From positions 118,857 to 182,856 of the forward strand of contig DHHQ01000008.1 of NCBI GenBank assembly GCA_002403375.1: a stretch of DNA of 64,000 nt. Reading direction: 5' to 3'. The first letter of the stretch is position 1; each line of letters begins with the position of its first letter. Of the stretch, positions 14,806-24,234 are shown piece by piece. The notes beneath the pieces are model-generated. The model was not told where the DNA came from, did no database searches, and worked only from the letters and a program-made list of their open reading frames with translations. Origin of the DNA: Thiobacillus denitrificans (GTDB lineage Bacteria > Pseudomonadota > Gammaproteobacteria > Burkholderiales > Thiobacillaceae). The translations under genes and the position numbers were made by a program.

Positions 14806-14821
14806 GAACTGACCCGTTCTC
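14806..14821. repeat. Left member of inverted pair flanking the hydrolase gene
   Basis: GAACTGACCCGTTCTC here is the inverse of GAGAACCGGGGTCAGTTC at 15901-15918 apart from a two-base gap. Both carry the GGGTCAG head of the local REP family. Confidence 0.6.
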
Positions 14822-14866
14822 GGCCATTAGGCGACGCTGGCCGAACCTTGATTCGGAGTAAAACAG

Positions 14867-15886
14867 ATGGTTCGTGAACAACGTTCTCCCAAGCGGCTGG
14901 CCGCGATCTTCGCCGCCTTGCTGGCCGTGCCCGCGGCGCTCTTCGTCCTGGGGTGGACGTTCACTTTGGGCGACTACCCGGTCGCGCCCACCGCGGCGGA
15001 CGACCCGTCTCTGCCGGTCATCGAAGCCAATGGCTACCGCTTTCATGGCGAGGTCTTCGGCGACTCGAACTCGCGCGTGGTGATCGTCGTTCACGGCGGG
15101 CCTGGCTGGGACTACCGCAGCCTGCTGCCGCTGCGGGCGCTGGCTGACGACTACCGGGTGGTGTTCTACGACCAGCGAGGGAGCGGCCTCTCGCCCCGTG
15201 TTCCGGCGGAAACGCTCGGCTTGGAGCCGTCGCTCGCCGACCTCGACGCCATTGTCGAGACATTCCGCGGCGACGGCCCGGTCGTGCTGATCGGCCATTC
15301 CTGGGGAGCAATGCTGGCGTCGGCATACCTCGCTCGCGCCCCGCACAAGGTGAGCCACGCGGTGCTGATCGAGCCGGGCTTCCTCAACGCCGAGCTGCTC
15401 GAACAATCCGGGCTCCGCATGGGGCCGCGCTGGGAGGCGGGCTATCTCTTCTACGCGGCCCGGCGCTGGTTCGAGTCGCTGCATGTCGAAGGGCCCGATA
15501 GCGAGGCGGGCGGCGACTATTTCCTTGGCGACGTCGCCGCGCGCGCCAACCCCGAGTACTACTGCAACGACGTGATCCCGGAAGCCGGCACGCTGCACTG
15601 GCGTGCCGGCGCGACGGCCATGCGCGCGGTGCTGGGGTCGGCTGTGGACGCTGACGGCAGGTTGCAGTTCGATATCACCGACGGTCTCCAGGAATATCGC
15701 CAGCCCGTGCTGCTTCTTGCGAGCAGTTGCAACCGTCTGATCGGCGTCGAGCAGCAGCGGCGCCACCTCAAACACTATGCTGCCGCGGAGCTGGTCGTCA
15801 TTCCGGACAGCGGCCACATGGTGGTGGCGGAGGAGCCGGAGGCCACGCTGGCGGCGATCCGCCGCTACCTGGCGAAGGAGCCTTAA
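14867..15886 (+). CDS. Alpha/beta hydrolase, membrane-anchored, proline iminopeptidase-like
   Basis: A 339-residue hydrolase. An N-terminal hydrophobic helix (residues 11-32) acts as signal anchor. The oxyanion motif HGGPGWDYRS and nucleophile elbow GHSWGAM (Ser) are visible, and the catalytic His is in PDSGHMVVAEEP near residue 318. HGGPG proteins include proline iminopeptidases and related hydrolases; the substrate is unknown. It is bracketed by inverted REP-like sequences and followed by an attC site, so it looks like a mobile cassette gene. GC content is higher than in the other cassettes. Confidence 0.88.
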   Translation: MVREQRSPKRLAAIFAALLAVPAALFVLGWTFTLGDYPVAPTAADDPSLPVIEANGYRFHGEVFGDSNSRVVIVVHGGPGWDYRSLLPLRALADDYRVVFYDQRGSGLSPRVPAETLGLEPSLADLDAIVETFRGDGPVVLIGHSWGAMLASAYLARAPHKVSHAVLIEPGFLNAELLEQSGLRMGPRWEAGYLFYAARRWFESLHVEGPDSEAGGDYFLGDVAARANPEYYCNDVIPEAGTLHWRAGATAMRAVLGSAVDADGRLQFDITDGLQEYRQPVLLLASSCNRLIGVEQQRRHLKHYAAAELVVIPDSGHMVVAEEPEATLAAIRRYLAKEP

Positions 15887-15900
15887 ACATGAAATGGTTC

Positions 15901-15918
15901 GAGAACCGGGGTCAGTTC
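15901..15918. repeat. Right member of inverted pair flanking the hydrolase gene
   Basis: GAGAACCGGGGTCAGTTC, inverse of 14806-14821, starts 15 bases after the hydrolase stop. Confidence 0.6.
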
Positions 15919-15964
15919 TGTAGCCTATTGTTGCAAGTACTTGGCTCAGCGAAAGCAGCAAGAT

Positions 15965-16045
15965 GCATAACAACCCCATCGAATCCGACGGCTCACCCTT
16001 CCGCTGCGCTTCAGGGCAAGCCGCTGCTCATGTGGAACGTTAGCC
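15965..16045 (+). mobile_element. attC site 5
   Basis: An 81-base site beginning GCATAACAACC and ending GAACGTTAGCC. The central GACGGC...GCCG and GCCCTGAAGC-type stem gives the extended hairpin. The left core is less well kept than in sites 2-3, but GTTAGCC and the spacing fit. Confidence 0.75.
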
Positions 16046-16072
16046 ATTTCACATACCACCCTGGAGCCGCTC

Positions 16073-16558
16073 ATGGAATCCGAGTTTGTTTTGAACGTTC
16101 GCAGGTCTGCCGAGGACTCTTTCGCTTCCGGCCTCTATTGTGCGGAAAGCGTCGTGCTCGCTCTCGCCGATGCTCAAGGCGTTGAATCCGAGCTTCTGCC
16201 CAAAGTGGCTACCGCCTTTTGCAGCGGCATGGGCCGCACGTGTGGCACATGCGGTGCACTCACCGGCGCAATTATGGGCGTCAGCCTTGCGCTTGGCCGC
16301 TCCGAAGCGAGTGCGTCGGTACAACCGTCCTACACAGCTACTGAGCGTCTAATTCGAGAGTTCGAGAAAGAGTTTGGCACCCGAGACTGCCACGTCTTGT
16401 TGGGGTGCGATCTCGCCACTCCGGAAGGCCAAGCCATGTTTCGCGAAAAGAAGCTGGGACAGCAGTGCGCAAAATACACAGGCAAGGCCGCAGAAATTGC
16501 CGCTCGCATAGTCGAAGAAATGGCTAACCAGGCAGTCCACACGGACGCTGCGCGATAA
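16073..16558 (+). CDS. C_GCAxxG_C_C family protein
   Basis: A 161-residue cytoplasmic protein with Cys at C23, C50, C57 and C60 (RTCGTCGALTGAIMG), and later in DCHVLLGCDL and QQCAKYTG. This spacing is the C_GCAxxG_C_C signature, a probable redox or metal-binding family of unknown reaction. It lies alone between attC 5 and attC 6, and its stop codon falls within attC 6, a clear cassette gene. All family Cys appear present. Confidence 0.9.
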   Translation: MESEFVLNVRRSAEDSFASGLYCAESVVLALADAQGVESELLPKVATAFCSGMGRTCGTCGALTGAIMGVSLALGRSEASASVQPSYTATERLIREFEKEFGTRDCHVLLGCDLATPEGQAMFREKKLGQQCAKYTGKAAEIAARIVEEMANQAVHTDAAR

Positions 16559-16591
16559 AGCCGCGCAGCGCCGGTGACTGCTACGTTGGGC
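16522..16591 (+). mobile_element. attC site 6, Xanthomonas-like
   Basis: A 70-base site with left core GGCTAAC (16522-16528), inner arms GCAGTC / GACTGC, stem GCTGCGCG / CGCGCAGC with the TAA stop in the loop, and right core GTTGGGC (16585-16591). Confidence 0.9.
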
Positions 16592-16689
16592 GTCGCTTGG
16601 CCACGGAACCTGATGACGTGTGATCATCACGACTTGACCTGACGTCTGTAGTAGGGTCGAAGCTTGGCGCTCCCATTTCACAGGAGCAA

Positions 16690-17109
16690 ATGATGGCCGA
16701 TCCGAAATCGATGTCAGACGACGAGTTTCTTGCAGCCTTCCTGGATTCCAGCATGCCGCCAGCCGGCTTTGATCACCTCGGCCACATGCGGGCGGCCTGG
16801 CTGCTGCTCCAGCGCCGTCCGCTTGAAGATGCGGTGGCCGAAACGTGCAATGCCATCGCCCGTCTGGCAACCCGTTTGGGCGTACCGGGCAAGTACAACC
16901 GAACCCTTTCCGAAGCCTTGGTCCGTCTGATGGCGCACGGCGGCGCCACGGACAGGGCGCTCTCATGGGAAGACTTTCTCGCCAGCAACGCCGCTTTGAC
17001 CGGCGATGCGCGCGGCGTTCTGGCACGCCACTATCGTGACGAAACCCTGAGCTCGCCGGCGGCACGGGAGTGCTTCATGCCCCCTGATCGCCAGCCGCTG
17101 CCGTCATGA
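16690..17109 (+). CDS. Hypothetical protein with FDHLGHMRAAW motif, MerR partner
   Basis: A 139-residue soluble protein. The segment AGFDHLGHMRAAWLLL resembles the F-H-x2-H-hR-x-AW motif of a widespread family of small uncharacterised proteins, possibly metal-binding through its His. CAGGAG lies 6-9 bases before the ATG at 16690; the ATG at 16693 is equally possible. Its stop overlaps the start of the MerR gene by 4 bases, so the two work together. It is the first gene beyond the last attC. Confidence 0.8.
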   Translation: MMADPKSMSDDEFLAAFLDSSMPPAGFDHLGHMRAAWLLLQRRPLEDAVAETCNAIARLATRLGVPGKYNRTLSEALVRLMAHGGATDRALSWEDFLASNAALTGDARGVLARHYRDETLSSPAARECFMPPDRQPLPS

Positions 17110-17690
17110 GCCGATCCGATACAGGCAAGTTAACGCTCGGTCAGCTCGCCAAACGAGTCGGTCTGGCGCGATCCTCCGTCCTGCATTACGAGTCGCTGGG
17201 GTTGCTGGCACCGGGCGGGCGCAGCACTGCGGGCTACCGACTTTACGGGAAGCCGGAGCTCGATCGTCTGCTCACCATCCGCCGTCTGCGCGACTCGGGT
17301 TTGGCCCTCGCCGACATACGCACGCTTCTTTCTCCGTCCAATGAGTCAGGCTTGCGCGGAGGTGCCGGGCCGATGGCGCTTCTGGAGAAGCGTCTGATCG
17401 GCCTCTGCCAGGAGGTGGAGCGCATCCGCGAGCAACAACGCCACCTCGCACACCTGCTCGCGGTTCCCGATTTCCGCAACGCCCGACAGCATTGGGACAA
17501 GGAAACGTGGGTGGCATTGCTGCGCCAGGCGGGGTTCGACGAAGAGGCGATGCACCTGTGGCACATTGAATTCGAGCGCGAAAACCCGAAAGAGCATGCG
17601 CGCTTCCTGGAGTCGCTTGGCCTCAGTCGGGCCGAGATCGCAAGGATTCGCCGTTGGTCGCGAATCAAGCCGGAAGCACAGGCCAGATGA
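17106..17690 (+). CDS. MerR-family transcriptional regulator
   Basis: A 194-residue regulator. The N-terminal winged helix is clear (LTLGQLAKRVGLARSSVLHY, then GYRLYGKPELDRLLTIRRLR), followed by a dimerising helix and a C-terminal domain without a Cys-based metal site. The effector is unknown. It overlaps the 139-residue gene by 4 bases. A RibD-like reductase follows about 90 bases later and might be a target. Confidence 0.92.
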   Translation: MSRSDTGKLTLGQLAKRVGLARSSVLHYESLGLLAPGGRSTAGYRLYGKPELDRLLTIRRLRDSGLALADIRTLLSPSNESGLRGGAGPMALLEKRLIGLCQEVERIREQQRHLAHLLAVPDFRNARQHWDKETWVALLRQAGFDEEAMHLWHIEFERENPKEHARFLESLGLSRAEIARIRRWSRIKPEAQAR

Positions 17691-17782
17691 GCAATCAATA
17701 TTGGGCACAGACCACGGCTTCTGCTCCCGCCAGAACACCCGCGGCCCGTCCCCGAATACGGTTCTGAGAGGTAATCGAAGTC

Positions 17783-18334
17783 ATGAAGACCCAGTACTAC
17801 GCCGCATCAAGTCTCGATGGGTTTATCGCCACCGAGGATGACTCGTTGGAGTGGCTGTTTCCTCTTGCGGATCTGAAGGATTCCAGCTACCCGAAGTTCA
17901 TTGCCGAGGTGGGCGCACTGGCAATGGGGTCCGCCACCTACGAATGGATGCTCCGCAATGCCGACAAGCTTGCTGCCGACACCGGGGCGCCTTGGCCGTA
18001 CACCCAGCCTGCCTGGGTATTCACCCGTCGCGCACTCCCGGTAATTGAAGGTGCAGACATCAGGTTCGTGAAGGGTGATGTGCGCCAGGTTCACAACGAG
18101 ATGCGCGTGGCCGCCGGGGCCGGGAACATCTGGATTGTGGGGGGTGGAGACCTGGCGGGGCAGTTTCATGACGCAGGACTTCTGGATGAACTGATCATCC
18201 AAATTGGCTCGGTTACCCTGGGCAGAGGCAAGCAAGTGTTTCCGCGCCGAGTTCTGAGCCCGATCCTGCGCCTTGTTTCGGTTCAGCAGATGGGGGCCGG
18301 TATGGTGGAACTGCGTTATGCGGTAGGCAAATAG
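17783..18334 (+). CDS. RibD C-terminal/dihydrofolate reductase-fold protein
   Basis: A 183-residue protein with the RibD-C/DHFR-like pattern: MKTQYYAASSLDGFIATEDD at the start, the middle FVKGDVRQVH and IWIVGGGDLAGQFHDAGLLD (NADPH-binding loop). Such stand-alone proteins are reductases of unknown substrate. The ATG follows GAGAGGTAATCGA. It converges with tag 50 bases on. Confidence 0.9.
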   Translation: MKTQYYAASSLDGFIATEDDSLEWLFPLADLKDSSYPKFIAEVGALAMGSATYEWMLRNADKLAADTGAPWPYTQPAWVFTRRALPVIEGADIRFVKGDVRQVHNEMRVAAGAGNIWIVGGGDLAGQFHDAGLLDELIIQIGSVTLGRGKQVFPRRVLSPILRLVSVQQMGAGMVELRYAVGK

Positions 18335-18387
18335 CGGTGGGGTCTCTTTGACCGGTGGCGACATGGAGTCTGCTCACGCCGCGCCAA

Positions 18388-18963
18388 TCACAGCGCCGCA
18401 ACCTCCCGATGCCGGAAGCAATCCACCAGATGGTCGTTGACCATGCCGGTGGCCTGCATATAGGCGTAGACGATGGTGGAGCCGACGAACTTGAACCCGC
18501 GCTGCCTGAGGTCGCGGCTGATCGTGTCGGAGAGCTCGGTGCGGGCCGGCAGCTGGCCGAGGTCGGTCCAGGCGTTCTGGATCGGGGCGCCGTCGACGAA
18601 GCGCCAGAAGTAGGCGTCCAGGCCGCCGAACGCCTCCCGGACCGCGAGGGCGGCGCGGGCGTTGCTGATGGCGGCTGCCACCTTCAGGCGGTTGCGCACG
18701 ATGCCGGGATCGGCCAGCAGGCGCGCGACGTCGGCCTCGCCGTAGCGGGCGATGCGTGCGGCGTCGAAGTTGTCGAACGCGCGCCGGTAGCCTTCGCGCT
18801 TCCTCAGGATGGTGGACCAGGCCAGGCCCGCCTGCGCACCTTCCAGGATGAGGAGTTCGAAGAGGGCGCGCTCGTCGTGCTGCGGCACCCCCCATTCGGT
18901 GTCGTGGTAGGCGACGTAGAGCGGCTCGACGCCGCACCAGCCGCAACGCCGCAGGGCGTTCAC
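18388..18963 (-). CDS. tag: DNA-3-methyladenine glycosylase I
   Basis: A 191-residue base-excision repair enzyme removing 3-methyladenine. The zinc and substrate motifs RCGWCG and YHDTEWGVP are at the N-terminus, and the zinc-binding C-terminal HLVDCFRH is kept. The GTG at 18963 (VNALRRCGWCG) gives the size of the E. coli enzyme; an upstream ATG at 19008 would add 15 basic residues that are not part of the family. It runs away from nifH. Confidence 0.95.
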   Translation of the reverse strand: MNALRRCGWCGVEPLYVAYHDTEWGVPQHDERALFELLILEGAQAGLAWSTILRKREGYRRAFDNFDAARIARYGEADVARLLADPGIVRNRLKVAAAISNARAALAVREAFGGLDAYFWRFVDGAPIQNAWTDLGQLPARTELSDTISRDLRQRGFKFVGSTIVYAYMQATGMVNDHLVDCFRHREVAAL

Positions 18964-19140
18964 CGGTCGTGCCCGCCGTCCGCCGCGCTGCTGCGGTCGT
19001 TTTCGCAAAGTCGCGTCGCGAACAGCGCGCCGCGTCTGGCCCGAAAGAGGTTCAGCGGTTGGGAAACCATCGCCGGATTGTTGAAGGCGGGGCGACCGCT
19101 GTCAACCTGAGCGCGCCGCCGACAGACCGGTCCCGAACCT

Positions 19141-20222
<1,082 letters not shown>

Positions 20223-20229
20223 CGCAAAG

Positions 20230-20370
20230 CCCCTCTCCCCTTGGGGGAGAGGGGTTGGGGAGAGGGGAGGCTGGCGCTTCACCCTCTTCCCCAAAAGGGG
20301 ACTCCGACTTTCTACGAGCTGAAGCTCGTGAAAGATCGTATGCCCCGGCCCTCCCCCTCAAGGGGGAGGG
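20230..20370. repeat. Pair of C/G-rich hairpins between nifH and nifD
   Basis: CCCCTCTCCCC (20230-20240) pairs with GGGGAGAGGGG (20244-20254), and CCCTCCCCCT (20349-20358) with AGGGGGAGGG (20361-20370). They may stabilise or partly terminate the nifH message so that more NifH than NifDK is made. The CTCTCCCC type also appears in part at 24124-24234, so it may be a dispersed repeat. Confidence 0.6.
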
Positions 20371-20431
20371 AGAAACCGATCAACCTGTACACGCTGTCCA
20401 CAGATTGGTGGCGGCGTGCAAGGAGAACCGA

Positions 20432-21916
20432 ATGTCTGCATTGACGCGTGAAGAAACCGAGGCCCTCATCAAGGAGGTGCTCGAGGTCTATCCCGAGAAG
20501 GCCCAGAAGGACCGGGCCAAGCATCTGGCGGTCAACGACCAGAGCGTTGAACAATCGAAGAAGTGCATTACCTCCAACCGCAAGTCGCTGCCCGGGGTGA
20601 TGACCATCCGCGGCTGCGCCTACGCCGGTTCCAAGGGCGTGGTGTGGGGTCCGATCAAGGACATGATCCACATCTCCCACGGTCCCGTCGGCTGCGGCCA
20701 GTATTCCCGCGCCGGGCGCCGCAACTACTACGTCGGCGTCACCGGCGTGAACACCTTCGGCACGATGAACTTCACCTCGGACTTCCAGGAGAAGGACATC
20801 GTGTTCGGCGGCGACAAGAAGCTCGCCAAGATCATCAACGAGATCGAAGGCCTGTTCCCGCTGCACAAGGGCATCTCGGTGCAGTCCGAGTGCCCGATCG
20901 GCCTGATCGGCGACGACATCGAGGCGGTGTCGAAGAAGGGCGCCGCCGAACTCAACAAGCCGGTGGTGCCGGTGCGCTGCGAGGGCTTCCGCGGCGTATC
21001 GCAGTCGCTCGGCCACCACATCGCCAACGATGCCATCCGCGACTGGGTGTTCTCGCGCGACGGCAAGGACGTCAAGCAGGAATTCGTCCCCGGCCCCTAC
21101 GACGTCTCCATCATCGGCGACTACAACATCGGCGGCGACGCCTGGTCGAGCCGCATCCTGCTCGAGGAAATGGGCCTGCGCGTGGTCGCCCAGTGGTCCG
21201 GCGACGGTACCCTGGCCGAGATCGAGCTCACCCCGAAGGTGAAGCTCAACCTCATCCACTGCTACCGCTCGATGAACTACATCGCGCGCCACATGGAAGA
21301 GAAGTACAGCATCCCCTGGATCGAGTACAACTTCTTCGGCCCGACCAAGATTGCCGAGAGCCTGCGCGCCATCGCCGCGCACTTCGACGACACGATCAAG
21401 GAAGGCGCCGAGCGGGTGATCGCCAAGTACCAGCCGATGGTCGACGCGGTGATCGCCAAGTACCGGCAGCGCCTGGAAGGCAAGCGCGTGATGCTCTACG
21501 TCGGCGGCCTGCGTCCGCGCCACGTGATCGGCTCGTATGAAGATCTGGGCATGGAAGTGGTCGGCACCGGCTACGAGTTCGGCCACAACGACGACTACGA
21601 CCGCACGATCAAGGAGATGGGCAACGCGACGCTGCTCTACGACGACGTCACCGGCTTCGAGTTCGAGGAGTTCGTGAAGAAGGTCAAGCCCGACCTGATC
21701 GGCTCCGGCATCAAGGAAAAGTACATCTTCCAGAAGATGGGCGTGCCTTTCCGCCAGATGCACTCGTGGGACTACTCCGGCCCTTACCACGGCTACGACG
21801 GTTTCGCCATTTTCGCCCGCGACATGGACATGACCATCAACAACCCGTGCTGGAAGAGCCTCACCCCGCCCTGGCAGAAGCAGCCGGAAGCGGAAGCGAT
21901 CGCCCAGGCCGCGTAA
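20432..21916 (+). CDS. nifD: Nitrogenase MoFe protein alpha chain
   Basis: 494 residues. The P-cluster Cys are C62 (IRGCAYAG), C88 (HGPVGCGQ) and C154 (QSECPIG), at the positions known in Azotobacter; the FeMo-co ligands are C277 (NLIHCYRS) and H444 (RQMHSWDY). It is a Mo-type, not V- or Fe-only, subunit. The ATG follows CAAGGAG by about 6 bases. It is part of nifHDK, with the hairpin region between it and nifH. Confidence 0.99.
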   Translation: MSALTREETEALIKEVLEVYPEKAQKDRAKHLAVNDQSVEQSKKCITSNRKSLPGVMTIRGCAYAGSKGVVWGPIKDMIHISHGPVGCGQYSRAGRRNYYVGVTGVNTFGTMNFTSDFQEKDIVFGGDKKLAKIINEIEGLFPLHKGISVQSECPIGLIGDDIEAVSKKGAAELNKPVVPVRCEGFRGVSQSLGHHIANDAIRDWVFSRDGKDVKQEFVPGPYDVSIIGDYNIGGDAWSSRILLEEMGLRVVAQWSGDGTLAEIELTPKVKLNLIHCYRSMNYIARHMEEKYSIPWIEYNFFGPTKIAESLRAIAAHFDDTIKEGAERVIAKYQPMVDAVIAKYRQRLEGKRVMLYVGGLRPRHVIGSYEDLGMEVVGTGYEFGHNDDYDRTIKEMGNATLLYDDVTGFEFEEFVKKVKPDLIGSGIKEKYIFQKMGVPFRQMHSWDYSGPYHGYDGFAIFARDMDMTINNPCWKSLTPPWQKQPEAEAIAQAA

Positions 21917-22002
21917 GCCACACCCAGTGGGCGGCCCGCGCCGCCCGATGAATCAACCTACGCCCGTGTCCGCGGATTGGCGGCTCGGGCCAGGAGATGA
22001 AC

Positions 22003-23571
22003 ATGCAAGCCGTTGAAGACATCAAGCCGTCGTACCCCCTGTTTCGCAATGACGAATACAAGGAGATGATCAGGAACAAGCAGGTCGCGTTCGAGGAGCG
22101 CACCGAGCAGTCGAAGATCGACGAAACCTTCCAGTGGTCGACCACGCTGGAATACCAGGAACTCAACTTCAAGCGCGAGGCGCTGACCGTCAACCCCGCC
22201 AAGGCCTGCCAGCCGCTCGGCGCGGTGCTGTGCGCGCTCGGCTTTGAGAAGACGCTGCCGTACGTGCACGGGTCGCAGGGCTGCGTCGCCTACTTCCGCA
22301 CCTACTTCAACCGCCACTTCAAGGAGCCGATCGCCTGCGTGTCGGACTCGATGACCGAGGACGCGGCGGTGTTCGGCGGCCAGAAGAACATGTTCGACGG
22401 CCTGGAGAACGCCAAGGCGCTCTACAAGCCGGACATGATCGCGGTGTCGACCACCTGCATGGCCGAGGTGATCGGCGACGACCTCAACGCCTTCATCAAC
22501 AACAGCAAGAAGGAAGGGCACATCCCGCAGGAATACCCGGTGCCCTTCGCCCACACGCCGAGCTTCGTCGGCAGCCACGTCACCGGCTGGGACAACATGT
22601 TCGAGGGCATCGCGCGCTACTTCACGCTCAACCACATGGAAGGCAAGGTCGCCGGCAGCAACGGCAAGATCAACATCGTGCCGGGCTTCGAAACCTACCT
22701 CGGCAACTTCCGCGTGATCCACCGCATGCTCGACGAGATGGGCGTCGCGCACACCATGCTGTCCGACCCGACCGAGGTGCTGGACACCCCGGCCGACGGT
22801 TCCTTCCGCATGTATTCCGGCGGCACCACGCAGGACGAGGTGAAGGACGCGCCCAACGCGATCAACACCTTCCTGCTGCAGCCGATGCAGCTCGAGAAGA
22901 CCAAGAAGTTCGTCGAGAACACCTGGAACCACGAGGTGCCCAAGCTCGACATCCCGATGGGTCTGGAGTGGACCGACGAGTGGCTGATGAAGGTCTCCGA
23001 GATCACCGGCAAGGCTATCCCCGAGTCGCTGGCGAAGGAGCGCGGCCGCCTGGTCGACATGATGACCGACAGCCACACCTGGCTGCACGGCAAGCGCTTC
23101 GCGCTCTACGGCGACCCCGACTTCGTCATGGGCCTGACCAAGTTCCTGCTGGAGCTCGGCGCCGAGCCGGTGCACATCGTCTGCCACAACGGTTCCAAGA
23201 AGTGGGACAAGGCGATGAAGAAGCTGCTCGAGTCCTCGCCCTACGGCGTGAACTGCAAGACCTACCCCGGCGCCGACCTGTGGCACCTGCGCTCGCTGGT
23301 GTTCACCGACAAGCCCGACTTCATCATCGGCAACAGCTACGGCAAGTTCATCCAGCGCGACACGCTGCACAAGGGCAAGGAATTCGAGGTGCCGCTGATC
23401 CGCCTGGGCTTCCCGATCTTCGACCGCCACCATCTGCATCGCATGACTACGATGGGGTACGAGGGCGCGATGACCATGCTCACCACCCTGGTGAACGCGG
23501 TGCTCGAGCGGCTGGACGAAGAGACCCGCGGCATGGGGACGACCGACTACAACTACGACCTCATCCGCTAA
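22003..23571 (+). CDS. nifK: Nitrogenase MoFe protein beta chain
   Basis: 522 residues from ATG 22003 (MQAVEDIKPSYPLF). P-cluster Cys are C69 (NPAKACQPLG), C94 (GSQGCVAY) and C152 (STTCMAEV). The start at 22003 is favoured over the ATG at 21997 because the ribosome site AGGAG at 21992-21996 is 6 bases from the former but directly next to the latter. It assembles with NifD as an alpha2-beta2 tetramer carrying the P-clusters and FeMo-co. Confidence 0.98.
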   Translation: MQAVEDIKPSYPLFRNDEYKEMIRNKQVAFEERTEQSKIDETFQWSTTLEYQELNFKREALTVNPAKACQPLGAVLCALGFEKTLPYVHGSQGCVAYFRTYFNRHFKEPIACVSDSMTEDAAVFGGQKNMFDGLENAKALYKPDMIAVSTTCMAEVIGDDLNAFINNSKKEGHIPQEYPVPFAHTPSFVGSHVTGWDNMFEGIARYFTLNHMEGKVAGSNGKINIVPGFETYLGNFRVIHRMLDEMGVAHTMLSDPTEVLDTPADGSFRMYSGGTTQDEVKDAPNAINTFLLQPMQLEKTKKFVENTWNHEVPKLDIPMGLEWTDEWLMKVSEITGKAIPESLAKERGRLVDMMTDSHTWLHGKRFALYGDPDFVMGLTKFLLELGAEPVHIVCHNGSKKWDKAMKKLLESSPYGVNCKTYPGADLWHLRSLVFTDKPDFIIGNSYGKFIQRDTLHKGKEFEVPLIRLGFPIFDRHHLHRMTTMGYEGAMTMLTTLVNAVLERLDEETRGMGTTDYNYDLIR

Positions 23572-23574
23572 GCA

Positions 23575-23663
23575 GGGGTCAGGGTCAGCGGTCAGGATTC
23601 AGGGAAGAAAGCCGGCCATGCCGACCCCCCCTGGATCCTGGATCCTGAACCCTGAACCCTGCA
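23575..23663. repeat. Inverted GGGTCAG/CCTGAACCC-type repeat between nifK and nifT
   Basis: AGGGTCAGGGTCAGCGGTCAGG near 23578 is mirrored by CCTGGATCCTGGATCCTGAACCCTGAACCCT up to 23660, tandem 7-8 base units inverted about a spacer. It may be a stem in the nifK-nifT message or a small mobile repeat. Confidence 0.55.
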
Positions 23664-23681
23664 ATTCCGAAGGAATTGCCC

Positions 23682-23906
23682 ATGGCCAACATCATGATCC
23701 GACGCGGTGCCGCAGGCGAGTACGTGTTCTACCTGCCCAAGCGCGACCTGGAGGACACCATCACCTCGATGGAGTTCGACCAGGCCGACAAGTGGGGCGG
23801 GGAGATCAAGCTCAACAACGGCGGCGCCTACTACGTCGACCCCTTGCCCGCCCCCCCCAGGCTGCCGATTTCCGTGCGCGCCCGGCGCATGGACGCGGCC
23901 GAATGA
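23682..23906 (+). CDS. nifT: NifT, small nitrogenase-associated protein
   Basis: A 74-residue protein (MANIMIRRGAAGEYVFYLPK, then SMEFDQADKWGGEIKLNNGG), which matches NifT/FixU in length and pattern. Its function is unknown; mutants often have no phenotype, and a role in MoFe protein maturation has been proposed. Start at 23682 preceded by GAAGGAAT. It sits between nifK and a ferredoxin. Confidence 0.95.
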   Translation: MANIMIRRGAAGEYVFYLPKRDLEDTITSMEFDQADKWGGEIKLNNGGAYYVDPLPAPPRLPISVRARRMDAAE

Positions 23907-23922
23907 ACTGAAAGGAACCATC

Positions 23923-24123
23923 ATGGCACTCAAGATCCTTGCCGACCTCTGCACCGGATGTGCAGATTGCGAAGCCGACTGCCCGACCGCGTCGATCCGC
24001 ATCAAGAAGGGCGTCTACATCATCAACGCCGATACCTGCACCGAATGCGACGGAGACTACGACTCGCCGAAATGCGTCGAGCTCTGTCCGATCGACGGCT
24101 GCATCGTGCCGCTCGCGGCCTGA
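23923..24123 (+). CDS. fdxN: 2[4Fe-4S] ferredoxin FdxN-type
   Basis: 66 residues with C10-x2-C13-x2-C16-x3-C20 and C39-x2-C42-x8-C51-x3-C55, the Alvin/FdxN type with an enlarged second loop. It is a likely immediate electron donor to NifH, as in Azoarcus, where such a gene lies after nifHDK. Start at 23923 follows AAAGGAACC. It is in the nifHDK operon. Confidence 0.92.
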   Translation: MALKILADLCTGCADCEADCPTASIRIKKGVYIINADTCTECDGDYDSPKCVELCPIDGCIVPLAA

Positions 24124-24157
24124 TGCTTTTCTCCCTCTCCCGTTGCGGGACTGCGTA

Positions 24158-24179
24158 AGGGCCGCTGCGAAGCGGCCCT
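24158..24179. terminator. Strong hairpin between fdxN and nifY
   Basis: AGGGCCGCT and AGCGGCCCT form a perfect 9-base stem on a GCGA loop. No T run follows, so it may be an attenuating or mRNA-stabilising stem, or part of the CTCTCCC-type repeat around it, rather than a full terminator. Confidence 0.45.
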
Positions 24180-24234
24180 GCGCGGGGGAGGGCCGGGGAG
24201 AGGGCAGCCTCTCCCGCTTGAACAGGAGCGTGAC

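Noticed and set aside
10190..18334. Integron integrase (intI) or other site-specific recombinase gene
   Set aside because: I looked in both strands for a tyrosine recombinase of about 320 residues and saw none; the array lacks its integrase here.
20432..23571. Alternative (vanadium or iron-only) nitrogenase
   Set aside because: NifD and NifK have Mo-type lengths and ligand spacing, no vnfG/anfG-like delta subunit lies between them, and nifE, nifN and nifQ are present.
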